From an uncultured Methanoregula sp. (GTDB taxonomy: Archaea > Halobacteriota > Methanomicrobia > Methanomicrobiales > Methanospirillaceae), in contig NZ_OY787453.1 in assembly GCF_963678795.1 (NCBI RefSeq), forward strand, positions 1,178,001 to 1,242,000: a stretch of DNA of 64,000 nucleotides, read 5' to 3'. Shown piece after piece: positions 26,198 to 36,178 of this stretch. Every line of letters begins with the position of its first letter. The first letter of the stretch is position 1. A program made the position numbers and the translations under genes. The notes beneath the pieces were generated by a model that saw only the letters and a list, made by a program, of their open reading frames with translations, was not told the origin of the DNA and searched no databases.

Positions 26198-29100
26198 ATG
26201 ATTTCTATTCTTTACGTCGACGATGAACCGGGCCTTCTTGAAATAGCACAGCTCTTCCTTGAAAAGGCCGGGGATTTCAGCGTAGATACCTCGACATCGG
26301 CAACGGAATCCCTGGACGCATTAAAAAGCCGTTTTTATGATGCAATAATCTCTGATTACCAGATGCCGGGAATGGATGGGATTGCATTCTTGAAAGTGGT
26401 CCGGGAACGGTTCGGCGATATCCCGTTTATCCTCTTTACCGGCCGTGGCCGCGAAGAAATTGTTATCGAAGCAATCAACAACGGGGCCGATTTCTATCTC
26501 CAGAAAGGAGGGGATCCCCGGTCCCAGTTTGCCGAGCTTGCCCACAAGATACGCCAGGCTGTTGCACGAAGGCAGACCGAAGGCAAACTTCGTACGGCAT
26601 ACGAGGAACTCACCTCTGCCGATGAAGAGCTTCGCGGGCAGTACGAGGAACTCGTGGATAACGAACAGCGGATCCGCGAGAGCGAAGAGAAATTCCGCGT
26701 GCTTTCAGAAAATGCTCCCGTGGCTATCATAGTCTACCAAGATGAAAAGATCGTGTACGCAAATGCCCACACGATCCGGATAACCGGGTACAGCAGGGAG
26801 GAGTTGTACGCCAAGCGGTTCTGGGAGATCCTTGACCCGGATTATCAGGAGATTGGACGGCAGCGGGGTCTTGCCCGGATACGCGGGGAGGAGGTACCCT
26901 CGCAGTACGAGATACGATACCTGACAAAAGCGGGAGAGATGAGATGGGTCTATCTCTCCGCGGGAATTATCCATTTCGGTGGAAAACCCGCGGCGATCAT
27001 CCTGCTGTTAGGCATCACCGACCGGAAACGGGCGGAGGAGGAACTCCAGGCGGCCAATGAACAACTGGCTGCCGCCAACCAGGAACTCCGGAAACAATAT
27101 GATGCACTCAACGAGACACGCAACCGGATCGGGCAGAGCGAGCGGGATTACCGCTCGATCATCACCAACATGCAGGATGGATTTTACCGGACCGACATGG
27201 AGGGCAACCTTCTCATGGTCAGTCCCTCGTTTCTTAAGCTCTTCGGGTTCACCGGCAATGAGGAACTCATAGGGAAGAATATCCGGGATACATTCTACCC
27301 GAATCCCGTTGATTGGGATGAATTCCTCAGGCAGATGGAAAAAACCGGCAGCGTACTGAGATACCATCTCACGGTCAGGAGGCGTGACAACAGCCCGCTG
27401 GTCGTCTCGGCAACAAGCCACTACGTCCTGGATGAAACAGGCCGCAGGGCCGGTATCGAGGGGATCCTCCATGACAGTACCGATGTGGTGAATGCAGAGC
27501 TGGCTCTCCGGGAGAGCGAGGAGAAATTCCGGGGAATGGCCGAACGCTCCGCGGAAGCCATCATCATTCTTGATGAGGAGATGCATGTCTCGTATGCATC
27601 TCCGTCATGCCTGATGATTTTCGGGTATGATCCGGAAGAACTGGAGGGGAAAAACCAGGAGTTTGCCGCATCAACGATTTTTTCCGGCCATTCGTTGGAG
27701 TTTCTGTCAGAAGTCAGAGCATTAAAGGGCGGAAACCCGATTGCAGATGCCGGGATGCTGATTACGAGAAAAGACGGGGCCCCGGCACATATCAGCATGC
27801 ACGTGATCCCGGTCATGCATGACGGGATATTTGCCGGTGCACAGGTCACCATCCGGGACATCACCGAGCAGAAGAGAGCAGAAGAAGCACTGAGAGAATC
27901 TGAAGCCAAGTTTGCATCGGTCTTCCGGAACAGCCCGGTCACGCTCACGCTCATATCAGGAAAGGACGGCACATTTGCCGATGTCAATGACGCCTTTGTC
28001 CGAAACGCCGGGTATTCCCGGGATGACGTGATCGGCAAAACACCGGACAGCGTGGGACTCTTTGTCCAGAACGAGGCCTTCGAGAGCATTCGCCCGGTCC
28101 TCAGGAGCGGAAAACCGGTGAATGGCATAGAAGTTCAGTTCCGGGCAAAAAACGGAGCAGTCAACACCTGCCTCTACTCGGGGACCATCATCACGATAGG
28201 CGAGAACCCGTATATTCTCAGCAATGTCGAAGATATCACCCGGCGCAAGGTGATGGAGTCCGAGCTCCAGGAAAACCAGCGGCTCCTTGCAAAAGCAATG
28301 GACCTGGCACAGCTGGTAAGCTGGGAATATGATACACGGAAGCGTCTATTCACGTTCGATGAACGGTTCTACAGGCTGTACGGTACAACCGCGGAGCGGG
28401 AGGGAGGTTATCAGATGACGCCGGAGACGTATATCCGGGAGTTTGTCCACCCGGACGATCGCGATTCTGTTGTTGTTGAGGTGCAAAAGGCACAGCACAC
28501 TGCGGACCCGGCGTATGAGTCCCATATGGAGCACCGCATTATCCGCCGGGATGGCGCAATACGCAACCTCCTCGTGCGCATCAGGCCTGTAATGGATACC
28601 ACGGGAGAGGTCATCCGTTTTCATGGCGCAAACCAGGATATCACCGACCATAAAAAGACAGAAGAAGCCCTCCTGCGGGCAAACCGCCAGGTAAACCTGC
28701 TCACGGGCGTTACCCGGCACGACATCCTCAACAAGGTTGCTGTGATCCTTGGTTTCATCAGGATTGCAGGAATGAAAAGCCCGGATCCGGAACTTGCCGG
28801 TTACCTGGGAAGGATGGAAGGTGCAACAATGGCAATCCGATCGCAGATCGAATTCACCCGGGTTTATGAAGATATCGGCAGCCATGAACCGCAGTGGATC
28901 GATCTGGATGCGATCCTGCCCCGCTCCCAGGTCCCGGCTGCGATCAGTCTTGAAACCCGCGTCCAGGGTATTAGCCTGCTTGCCGATCCGATGCTGGAGA
29001 ACGTATTTTTTAACCTGCTGGACAACACCATCCGGCATGGCCAGCGGGTGACAACGATCACGGTCTCCTCCAGCCAGAGAGGCACTGATCTTGTCATAAC

Positions 29101-29311
29101 CTGGGAAGACGATGGGATTGGTGTCCCAGCCGATGAAAAGGATCATATCTTCGAGAGGGGATTTGGTAAAAACACCGGTTTTGGCCTGTTCCTGGTGCGG
29201 GAGATTCTCTCGCTCACCCATATGATGATCACCGAGAACGGCGAGCCGGGGAAAGGGGCCCGGTTCGAGATTACCGTACCGGATGGGGGATACCGCATTT
29301 CCGTTCCCTGA
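26198..29311 (+). CDS. Response-regulator/PAS-repeat hybrid histidine kinase
   Basis: About 1037 residues. It begins with a receiver domain (ISILYVDDEP; phospho-acceptor Asp in ISDYQMPGMDG; conserved Lys in QKGGDP), then a coiled-coil-like linker, then five PAS modules in series, each starting with an ESEEKFR-type helix. The kinase part has the methanogen-style H-box TRHDILNKVAVILG, with the phospho-acceptor His, and the ATP-binding motifs LLDNTIRHG, WEDDGIGVP and GFGLFLVREIL. No membrane segment is present, so it senses in the cytoplasm. Start ATG 26198 is chosen because the receiver begins right there. A close paralogue lies at 39628. No DNA-binding output gene is adjacent. Confidence 0.9.
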   Translation: MISILYVDDEPGLLEIAQLFLEKAGDFSVDTSTSATESLDALKSRFYDAIISDYQMPGMDGIAFLKVVRERFGDIPFILFTGRGREEIVIEAINNGADFYLQKGGDPRSQFAELAHKIRQAVARRQTEGKLRTAYEELTSADEELRGQYEELVDNEQRIRESEEKFRVLSENAPVAIIVYQDEKIVYANAHTIRITGYSREELYAKRFWEILDPDYQEIGRQRGLARIRGEEVPSQYEIRYLTKAGEMRWVYLSAGIIHFGGKPAAIILLLGITDRKRAEEELQAANEQLAAANQELRKQYDALNETRNRIGQSERDYRSIITNMQDGFYRTDMEGNLLMVSPSFLKLFGFTGNEELIGKNIRDTFYPNPVDWDEFLRQMEKTGSVLRYHLTVRRRDNSPLVVSATSHYVLDETGRRAGIEGILHDSTDVVNAELALRESEEKFRGMAERSAEAIIILDEEMHVSYASPSCLMIFGYDPEELEGKNQEFAASTIFSGHSLEFLSEVRALKGGNPIADAGMLITRKDGAPAHISMHVIPVMHDGIFAGAQVTIRDITEQKRAEEALRESEAKFASVFRNSPVTLTLISGKDGTFADVNDAFVRNAGYSRDDVIGKTPDSVGLFVQNEAFESIRPVLRSGKPVNGIEVQFRAKNGAVNTCLYSGTIITIGENPYILSNVEDITRRKVMESELQENQRLLAKAMDLAQLVSWEYDTRKRLFTFDERFYRLYGTTAEREGGYQMTPETYIREFVHPDDRDSVVVEVQKAQHTADPAYESHMEHRIIRRDGAIRNLLVRIRPVMDTTGEVIRFHGANQDITDHKKTEEALLRANRQVNLLTGVTRHDILNKVAVILGFIRIAGMKSPDPELAGYLGRMEGATMAIRSQIEFTRVYEDIGSHEPQWIDLDAILPRSQVPAAISLETRVQGISLLADPMLENVFFNLLDNTIRHGQRVTTITVSSSQRGTDLVITWEDDGIGVPADEKDHIFERGFGKNTGFGLFLVREILSLTHMMITENGEPGKGARFEITVPDGGYRISVP

Positions 29312-29484
29312 CAGCAACGCGGCAGACAACGGCAATCCATCTTCTTTTCTGCCGGTCTTTCCCTGCAGAAGATTCTGTGCCGGACGTTTCCTGTCGTTTT
29401 CCCGGATATCACGGTCCACACCATGTTCCGGTGCTGTTAAGAGCCGGCACGGTAATACCCGGTATATGTTCAGGCTGGTTCCGG

Positions 29485-29967
29485 ATGCCGTTTGAGTGCA
29501 GCCAGTGCGGGGAGTGTTGCAGCCACCTTGGCCTTGTCCATACCATACGGGAGGAGTATGGTGACTTCCGGTATCTTGTCAACAACGAGTACACGGGTGA
29601 AAAAACAACGGTCACCGTTGACCCTGACAAGATCCTGCTGTTTGATGACCGGAGCATCTTTGCCGAACGCCCCGAGGCCTGCCCGTTCTTCCGGTATGAC
29701 AGAAACGGAGCAAAAGGGTATTGTACCGTCCACCTTACACGCCCGGAGATCTGCCGGGACTATGGCTGCTGGCGCATACTGATCCTGGATCCGGAGGGAA
29801 AGCGGGCCGGCCGGGTCATGTGCCAGAGGTTCCTTGCAACGGAGGATGAACAGTTGAGACAGATCTTTGATGAACAGATCAACCATATCGCCGAACCTGA
29901 CGATGCTGCATGGGATGAACGGCTCATCCGTATACTGGCTGAAGCAGGTTACATCGTGCAGATGTAG
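29485..29967 (+). CDS. YkgJ-type CxxCxxCC metal-binding protein
   Basis: A 160-residue protein beginning MPFECSQCGECCSHLG; the start is set at the ATG of this motif since the frame upstream has no coding character. More cysteines follow in ACPFF, KGYCTVH, RPEICRDYGCW and MCQRF. This is the zinc or iron-sulfur chelating family (UPF0153/YkgJ). Its role in the cell is not known; a metal-bound or redox role is inferred from the cysteines. It follows the kinase gene on the same strand with a 173-base gap. Confidence 0.85.
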   Translation: MPFECSQCGECCSHLGLVHTIREEYGDFRYLVNNEYTGEKTTVTVDPDKILLFDDRSIFAERPEACPFFRYDRNGAKGYCTVHLTRPEICRDYGCWRILILDPEGKRAGRVMCQRFLATEDEQLRQIFDEQINHIAEPDDAAWDERLIRILAEAGYIVQM

Positions 29968-30223
29968 AACGGGGATATTCAGATTTTTTTAAAGAGCCTT
30001 GGCGTTCCGGATTTTTTCCTGGAGCGGGAAAAAGAATTGCGAAAAAACCGGCCCCGGGAATTTCATGAAACGTTTGTTCCCGGGTCTGTGGACGATTTTT
30101 CGACTACAGATCTGACATTCCGGGATCCTGCATACCCGGATCCGGTTCTTCAGACGGTTTCAACAGAAAAAAAGGGGTATTGAAGGGATACGGTCACTCT
30201 TCCGGCAATGTGTACCACCCCCG
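29968..30223. other. Gap with a start-less open frame
   Basis: After a T-run (29984-29990) that may end the YkgJ-type transcript, one plus-strand frame stays open to a TGA at 30181-30183. It reads LKSLGVPDFFLEREKELRK and FRDPAYPDPVLQTV in part. It has no ATG; the first usable start would be a TTG near 30036. I do not call a gene. Confidence 0.3.
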
Positions 30224-31894
30224 TCATGACCGGTTCGTATAGATGCCGGACCCGACAAGCCATTCATTGTCTACCGGTGTAACATAGCAGAGTTTCATTC
30301 CCTCAGTCCCGGTATCCGGGTTGAAATAATCCACGTACACAAATCCACCGCCCTGCTTTGCCGCGAAGATCTCCCATGCGGCCACTTTTACCCCGTAAGG
30401 GTCGGTAAAGTTCAGCCGGTTCGAGCCGATCGCGTCAGGCTGGAACGGCATTGCGAGCGTGGTCCCGTTATACCCATAGGCAAAGATATACCGGCTCCCG
30501 TTCGCAAAAACACCCCCGCGATCATTGAAATCAGGGATGGCTTTGCCTGCCCCCTGCACCTGTGCATATCTGCGGGCCTGCTTCACCCGGTCCACGAGCT
30601 CGTCCCGCTCCGTTGTATTGAACCCGGCAGGCAGTCCGGGCAGGTAGATCCCCGACCCGACAAACCATTCATTGTCAACCGGCACAACCATGGAGTACTT
30701 GAATTCCTCCCGGTAGTTATCTTCAGGATTCGGGTAGATATAGTAGAGCGGGCCCCCGCCCTCACGGGCGATCCCGGTCATCCTGTCGATAAATGCAACC
30801 CCGTTGGAATCGGAGATCCCGGCCCGGGACGTCCCGAGCAGGCCTTTCTGGTAGGGCAGGGCAAGAGCGGTCCCGTTCATGTCGTACGCGAATATGTACA
30901 GGTCGCCGTCGATGAACGTCCCGTTCAGGTTATTGAACTCCCTGAGTGCAGCCTCTTTCCCGTGCTCCTTTGCATATGCGGCAGCCCCCGCGACAAAACG
31001 GGTGAGGTTTGCATACCGGGCATCGGTTGTCACTCCCGCGTTCGCGGGCTTTGCGGGGGTGTTAGTAATACTCTCATTCTCCGCCCGGGTGACACCAATC
31101 CGCCACTCGGCCCCGTCAATCCCTGCAGTGTCCCAGACCACAATCTTGGTGATGTTCCGGTTCCAGTCCCGGTCCCAGAACGTGTATGTTCCTGTGCCGG
31201 ACGGTTCCTTCACGATCCGACTGACTACTTTCTGCAGTGCAGGATCCGCGTACACGGGATCGGTCACGATATTCTTCCCAATCTCCTCTTTGGAAGTATC
31301 ATAGATCTCGGTCCCGTCCTTCTGCACAACCCAGACATCATAACCTGTCCCGATGGTTGCCTTCTCGATATATCGCCCAAGGAATATCTCCGGCGCATAG
31401 GTGATATCGGTATAGCCGAGGTATTCACCTGAAGGGGAGATGATGGGGTAACTCTGGGCGACACCGGTGAATCCTTCGACAAGCCGGAAGACCCCGGTGA
31501 CTGCCGGCGCCCGTGCCGTGTTCATTGTCCGGAACTGCACCTGCCCGCTCAGGTTCGTACCGATCACCCCGGCATAGTTTTTGGGTGCCGCAGCCATGAC
31601 AATCCCATCCCGCGAAACGACCAGCGATGAGTACGCCCACGGGTAGTTCATGAGGTTAAAAGAGAGGATCTTCTCTGCTTCCTCACCGGAAAGGCCGGTG
31701 GTGGACAGGGAACGCGAATTATTCTGTAACCCGGCTTTTAGATCGCCAAGGCCGTTGTTGACAGACAACGTGAGATTATGCGCAACCGTTTTCATTTCAG
31801 CGGTTTTCGGATCAGTCTGCGGAGAGGTACATCCCGACAGCAGAACGGACACGGCCAGGATTATGAGGATCACTGCAAAGGAAAATGCCTTCAT
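30224..31894 (-). CDS. Exported Cache-domain lipoprotein
   Basis: A 556-residue protein with signal peptide and lipobox (LLSGC). Residues about 35-280 form a double-Cache (PDC-like) sensor region. Two further single-Cache-type repeats follow (about 290-410 and 440-550), recognised by the paired motifs LYIFAYDMNGT / YIFAYGYNGTTLA and the ends VPVDNEWFVGSGIY / TPVDNEWLVGSGIY. Such domains bind small ligands outside the cell. No kinase or methyl-accepting part is attached, so it is a stand-alone receptor or binding protein that would need a membrane partner. None is adjacent. Confidence 0.85.
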   Translation of the reverse strand: MKAFSFAVILIILAVSVLLSGCTSPQTDPKTAEMKTVAHNLTLSVNNGLGDLKAGLQNNSRSLSTTGLSGEEAEKILSFNLMNYPWAYSSLVVSRDGIVMAAAPKNYAGVIGTNLSGQVQFRTMNTARAPAVTGVFRLVEGFTGVAQSYPIISPSGEYLGYTDITYAPEIFLGRYIEKATIGTGYDVWVVQKDGTEIYDTSKEEIGKNIVTDPVYADPALQKVVSRIVKEPSGTGTYTFWDRDWNRNITKIVVWDTAGIDGAEWRIGVTRAENESITNTPAKPANAGVTTDARYANLTRFVAGAAAYAKEHGKEAALREFNNLNGTFIDGDLYIFAYDMNGTALALPYQKGLLGTSRAGISDSNGVAFIDRMTGIAREGGGPLYYIYPNPEDNYREEFKYSMVVPVDNEWFVGSGIYLPGLPAGFNTTERDELVDRVKQARRYAQVQGAGKAIPDFNDRGGVFANGSRYIFAYGYNGTTLAMPFQPDAIGSNRLNFTDPYGVKVAAWEIFAAKQGGGFVYVDYFNPDTGTEGMKLCYVTPVDNEWLVGSGIYTNRS

Positions 31895-32058
31895 TGTATC
31901 CTTATTGCCGGTGCATTACAATGAATATTATCAAACAGGTTGATGTTGGCCGGCCAAGGACTGCCCGGGTTCAGTCCGGGAGATATATCATTATGGAAAA
32001 ACCGGATCAGGGGATGACCCGGTTGTTGACAGGATCCCGGGCACATTTTCAAAAAAAA

Positions 32059-32280
32059 CTACGGGTAGGTTGCAATATCCTCGCGGCCATCTGCATGAAC
32101 CTCCCGGACAAGTCCGGGGGCCGTTGCGGGGTCTGATCCCATGAGTGGAAGGAGAGCGTCCACGACGATCACGGGTGATCCGTTTGTTGCCGGGCCTGCG
32201 GCCCGGGCAGGGGGTGCAGTCGTGCATCCCGCGATGAATACCATAACAGCAAACAGGATGACCATCCCCGGGCTGGACAT
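32059..32280 (-). CDS. Small lipoprotein, function unknown
   Basis: From ATG 32280 the product is 73 residues: a hydrophobic signal (MVILFAVMVFIAGC, lipobox FIAGC) and about 50 residues rich in Ala, Pro and Asp, ending REDIATYP. It has no recognisable domain and could be a shortened member of a larger family. Single gene. Confidence 0.5.
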   Translation of the reverse strand: MSSPGMVILFAVMVFIAGCTTAPPARAAGPATNGSPVIVVDALLPLMGSDPATAPGLVREVHADGREDIATYP

Positions 32281-32414
32281 TTCATACGGGAAAATTATCC
32301 GGGAGATAAAAATGTCTTTCGAAGAGAAACCCAAAAGAAGGTATAGTACGGGAACGGGCCGGTTGCGTTGTGCAGGCCCTGGCCACCCCGGATGAAACGT
32401 ATTCGGAATCCGGT

Positions 32415-32642
32415 TTATGCGACAACCTGTTTTGTCTGGAACTTGGGGCGGACCTTCTCGGAAAAGTATTTCGCGATCTCTCCGGAATGCATGAGATCCG
32501 CATGGACTTTTAAAGGGACACCCGAATACTGGTACACAAGTCCTGTCTGGAATTCTATTTCCAGGATTTTTGTGCTTTCATCATATCCAACAGAGCGCAG
32601 AATACGGGATTTGACGGGTTTTCGTTCCACGGGGATCAGCAT
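32415..32642 (-). CDS. KTSC-domain protein
   Basis: A 75-residue protein with the KTSC pattern: SRILRSVGYDESTKILEIEF, GLVYQYSGVP and HSGEIAKYFSEKVRPKF. The domain is named after C-terminal Lys-tRNA synthetase-related sequence and is found alone in many bacteria and archaea; its biochemical role is not established. The Ser of the motif is present. Single gene, with no clear ribosome site. Confidence 0.8.
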   Translation of the reverse strand: MLIPVERKPVKSRILRSVGYDESTKILEIEFQTGLVYQYSGVPLKVHADLMHSGEIAKYFSEKVRPKFQTKQVVA

Positions 32643-33029
32643 GCTCTAACACGTGCGCTGACGGGTTAATGGTTTTTATAAAAAGTCCTGGTATGAGCAC
32701 TGCACTGCCTTTATTAGAGCCGGATGGCGGTGCTCCGGAGGCCGGTACCGGCAGAAATGGTAACCGGGGACCTCGGCAATAATGCCGGTAAATGCAGATA
32801 GCTTCGTTTTCCGGCAAACAACAATGAATAAAAAGATCCTGCACAAAAAATAAGTCAGATAAAAATCCACTCAAAATCACGATCTCCTGAAATGGTTCTG
32901 GCAACATACGGAGGATCCCGGTACCGGGCACCTGCTCCAGGCCGGGAGTGTTCATCGGATTATTCCACGAGGCAGAATAATGAGCCGGTCGTTTGATATA
33001 ATTCCTGCATTCCCCGGGGTGGATTTCCC
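32643..33029. other. Gene-free stretch
   Basis: Divergent gap of about 390 bases between the KTSC gene and the flippase gene. Promoters for both are expected here. Frames in it are short and lack codon bias. Confidence 0.35.
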
Positions 33030-34328
33030 ATGCTGATGGTACTGATCCTGTTCGTTCTTGGTCTGGTATCCTATATCCTGCGGTACTTCCTGAATGTTAT
33101 TCTTGCCCACCACATGAGCATGCAGATGTTCGGGGATTACGGTGTTGCCATCGGGGTGCTCACCGGTCTTACGACGTTATTGCTCCTTGGCACGAATGAT
33201 ACGGTGCGAAAATACGTGCCCCTCTACAAGGAGAATGGCGAGACGGAAAAACTCCACGCCTTTATCAAATGGAATATCAAGCTGGTGCTTGTGGGATTCC
33301 TGGTCTATTACCTTATTATTGCAGCAGTGGTTTTCATCTTTTTCAAAGGCAACGTGGCAAATCTCCTGTATTTCCACATGGCGATGTATTTCCTCCTGAT
33401 GGCCCCGGTTGCCGCCATTGCCATGCTGATAATCGATTACCTTCTCGGGGAAGATCGCGTTCTCTTATCCACGTGCATTGATGTGGTTATCCGGTACGGG
33501 GTACTGATTGTTGTTGCACTCACCGTCGTGTATTATGTCAGCGACTCCTTCACGAACGAGATCGTCCTCGCGGCCTGGATCCTGGTATCGTTCCTGATCA
33601 TCATTCTCGGGCTGCTGCCCTTTGTTTTCAGGAAGAAGAATATTCTGGAGACCATATCCACGACGCTGAAAGCCCGCATATCCGCTGAAGATGCCCGGGT
33701 ATGGTACAAGGATGCTGCGGGCCTTGTGATCCTCGGCACGATCTATGCCCTCGGGGGGTACCTTGACCTGTATGTCGTGGAAGGAATCGGCAGTAATGAG
33801 GAGATGGTGGGATTGTACGTGGCCATCCTTTCCATAACAGAGTTCTTCTTTATCTTCCCCAGTGCCACGTCAAAATACGTGATCCCTCATATCAGCAAGA
33901 TGTTCGGTTCCCCGGATCAGCAAAGAGATCTCCAGAAAAGGATCAATAATACCAACCTCTTCAATGTGGCAATTGCGGTTGCACTGGCGGCAATCATCAT
34001 CGTTTTCCGGGAGCAGATCCTCGGAATTTTCGGGCCGGGCTACGTGATTGCTAGCATGCCCCTGGTCGTTTCCGTTATCGCTGTCACCCTCAATGCTATC
34101 GGGGACCTGCCCGACCAGCTGCTGACGTATACGGGATATGAAAACCAGGTTACCCTCTTTATTATTGCAGAGATTATAACCCTGATCGGCCTGGGTTCGC
34201 TCTTATGTTATTATTACGGTCTCCTCGGGGTATGCATGGGGATGCTCGCCTCCATGTCGCTGCGCCTGGTCCTCTGTTTCTGGCTCGCGAGAAAGAAACT
34301 GCCGGTAAAATCTCTAAGTATCATATAA
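33030..34328 (+). CDS. MOP-superfamily polysaccharide/lipid flippase
   Basis: A 432-residue protein with about 12 membrane helices and the general pattern of Wzx-type flippases (FGDYGVAIGVLTGLTTLLLLG near the start, FPSATSKYVIPHIS in the middle, and the C-terminal half beginning with NNTNLFNVAIAVALA). These proteins move undecaprenyl- or dolichyl-linked sugars, or related lipids, across the membrane. A GGTGGA ribosome site precedes the ATG. It is a single gene with no glycosyltransferase beside it, and a hairpin terminator follows its stop. Confidence 0.85.
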   Translation: MLMVLILFVLGLVSYILRYFLNVILAHHMSMQMFGDYGVAIGVLTGLTTLLLLGTNDTVRKYVPLYKENGETEKLHAFIKWNIKLVLVGFLVYYLIIAAVVFIFFKGNVANLLYFHMAMYFLLMAPVAAIAMLIIDYLLGEDRVLLSTCIDVVIRYGVLIVVALTVVYYVSDSFTNEIVLAAWILVSFLIIILGLLPFVFRKKNILETISTTLKARISAEDARVWYKDAAGLVILGTIYALGGYLDLYVVEGIGSNEEMVGLYVAILSITEFFFIFPSATSKYVIPHISKMFGSPDQQRDLQKRINNTNLFNVAIAVALAAIIIVFREQILGIFGPGYVIASMPLVVSVIAVTLNAIGDLPDQLLTYTGYENQVTLFIIAEIITLIGLGSLLCYYYGLLGVCMGMLASMSLRLVLCFWLARKKLPVKSLSII

Positions 34329-34330
34329 AC

Positions 34331-34378
34331 CGGCAGGGGATACCTGCCGGGATGCATTGACCCTTTTTAATCCTGCGG
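34331..34378 (+). terminator. Hairpin plus T-run after the flippase gene
   Basis: CGGCAGG-GGATA-CCTGCCG forms a 7-base stem at 34331-34349, followed by CCCTTTTTAA at 34371-34380. It stands 3 bases after the stop codon. Confidence 0.55.
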
Positions 34379-34850
34379 CCCTGTTGAAACGCACATGAAC
34401 GGGGTTCACACCCGAAGTATGAAAATCGTATCGATGCGAGTGCTCCCCGTCTCATGGCCTCGGTACGGCATGGCGGGGCAATTACCATTTTTCAGACATG
34501 AGCAGGTAATTGAAGCGCCGCGGGGGCGTCCCTTCGGGGGCGGCGCAGGTTATCGCAAAGAGGTAAGGGGGGTGCAAAGCCCCATCATCATATCATGGGA
34601 GTGTAATGATTTTCATAGGAAATCCCGGCAGGAAACCTGCAGTCATTTCCGGGGACTCCCGTGATAATGCTTTTGGCCTCCCCGACGGAGCACCACCGCG
34701 GCGGATCAACGACATGGAAATCAAAAAAACACCCTGCAATGCCGTGCTCCGGAAAGGTCCTGATGGAAAAAAGGTGCCGGCAGGGAATCAGGCAATCGCG
34801 GACGGGGCACATACTTCACGCACTCCCGGGGAGGCGGAGCGGGTGAGGCG
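34379..34850. other. Gene-free stretch with a strong GC hairpin
   Basis: About 470 bases without a convincing gene. GCGCCGC at 34515-34521 pairs with GCGGCGC at 34540-34546 and encloses a CCC-TTC-GGG mini-hairpin, so the DNA could encode a structured RNA. An open plus-strand frame here has weak codon bias and runs antisense into the CDGSH gene. Confidence 0.4.
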
Positions 34851-35552
34851 CTATTTTCTTACGTGGCTCCCGTCACAGAATGGCTTGTTTCCCGATCTCC
34901 CGCACCGGCAGAGCGTGACCCGGTTCCTGACCGTGTACGGTTTTCCGTCAGCAGAGACCACGGGAATCCCGCCGCGGATCCAGAGCGGCCCGTGCTCGCC
35001 CTTTGCAGGATATTCTATGACAACGATTGACTTTTCCAGGTCCGGCTCGATAGCCTTTCCGGTCTCCTGATCCTTAATAACCAGCCGGCCGGACGGGCAG
35101 TTGCAGGCTTCTTCGATTGCCGTGTCCTTTGCTTCCGGGATATCTGATTGTTCGGTAAGGTTCCAGATCCCACCGGCCCGCATGCAGAACCGGGCATGGA
35201 CGCAGATATTTTCATAATCGTGGAGTTCCAGTTCCGGGCCCCGGATCCTCCGCGGGTGCCTGAGGTAGGGTTCGTTACCGGCAGCCTCGGTGCCGTTGAA
35301 GCTGACCTTTGCATGCGTCCCGTCACAGAACGGCTTGTTCTTCGAGTTGCCACACCGGCAGAGGGCATACTGCTCCTGCACCAGATAATTTTTTGTCTTT
35401 TTCCAGGTCCGGCAGAAACCTTCCTCATCGTTGCAGATCTCCTCTTCAATGAGGGGAACCCCGCCGGTCACCAGGTAAGGGCCGTTTTTCGCCACGGTGA
35501 TCTTCATGGAACCGTCTTTTGCATCAGAAGAATTTTTGGTCTTTTCTGTCAT
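34851..35552 (-). CDS. Double CDGSH iron-sulfur protein
   Basis: A 233-residue protein with two CDGSH clusters: CRCGNSKNKPFCDGTH near residue 64-79 and CRCGRSGNKPFCDGSH near the end. Each supplies three Cys and one His for a 2Fe-2S cluster. Between them is a region with four Cys (ENICVHARFCMRAGG and EEACNCPSG) like the divergent ferredoxin-type domain often fused to CDGSH in prokaryotes. The likely role is electron transfer or redox/iron sensing in the cytoplasm. It is a single gene. The first Met is used; MKITVAKNGPY sixteen residues in is an alternative. Confidence 0.88.
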   Translation of the reverse strand: MTEKTKNSSDAKDGSMKITVAKNGPYLVTGGVPLIEEEICNDEEGFCRTWKKTKNYLVQEQYALCRCGNSKNKPFCDGTHAKVSFNGTEAAGNEPYLRHPRRIRGPELELHDYENICVHARFCMRAGGIWNLTEQSDIPEAKDTAIEEACNCPSGRLVIKDQETGKAIEPDLEKSIVVIEYPAKGEHGPLWIRGGIPVVSADGKPYTVRNRVTLCRCGRSGNKPFCDGSHVRK

Positions 35553-35680
35553 GATTGGATGTTGTCCTTTCTTTGGATGATGCCTGTATCCTGCAGGTCA
35601 GGTTTACGAGAGAGCCGGTGAATCCTGGTAGCCATGGCTTTGCATTCCCCGTATTTCTTCTCACATGTTCCCGTGCGTCC

Positions 35681-36118
35681 TTACATCAGGCCGATCTGCT
35701 GCATTAAGGATATCTTGTCGTAGAAGAGTTTCTCCTCGACGATCTCCCCGTTCTTCCAGTGAGCTACCGTGCAGAATTCCACCCTGAACTTCTTCCCGTT
35801 GGGCGGGATAACTTTTCCATCGGGGGTGGTCATCGGGCCCCTGAATGTTCCCGTGAAATCAGCGACTGAGCACGTCCAGTCGCCTTGCCCGAACAGGACC
35901 TTGTAGGGCCGGTTCCCGACTTTGTTGTCAGGGAATATTTTGAAAAATGCAACAGCCTCTTCCTTGTGGGAGGGCCGGCTGTGGGTCGGTTTTTCCTGTC
36001 CCGGCCAGAAGACATCGACATCCTTTGCGTGGCGTTTCTCGAATACCGGCCAGTCCTGAGCATTCCAGGCATCGTCCAGGGTCTGCATGAGACGCATATT
36101 TTCCTCTACCGTTGACAT
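35681..36118 (-). CDS. SnoaL-like ester cyclase family protein
   Basis: From ATG 36118, which has a GGAGAT ribosome site 6-7 bases before it, the product is 145 residues. It shows the NTF2-like cone pattern of SnoaL-type proteins: MRLMQTLDDAWNAQDWPVFE, VDVFWPGQ, and the strands ADFTGTFRGPM and FRVEFCTVAHWKNGEIVEE. Members cyclise or isomerise small molecules, or just bind them; the substrate here is not known. Single gene. Confidence 0.82.
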   Translation of the reverse strand: MSTVEENMRLMQTLDDAWNAQDWPVFEKRHAKDVDVFWPGQEKPTHSRPSHKEEAVAFFKIFPDNKVGNRPYKVLFGQGDWTCSVADFTGTFRGPMTTPDGKVIPPNGKKFRVEFCTVAHWKNGEIVEEKLFYDKISLMQQIGLM

Positions 36119-36178
36119 AGTAACATCTCCATTGCATTTCCGGAACCATGAAAGGGACTCATAAATCCCGGATACCAA

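Noticed and set aside
28346..29419. 357-codon minus-strand frame
   Set aside because: Shadow of the kinase core on the plus strand.
34606..35070. 154-codon plus-strand frame
   Set aside because: Weak codon bias, and its second half lies antisense to the double-CDGSH gene.
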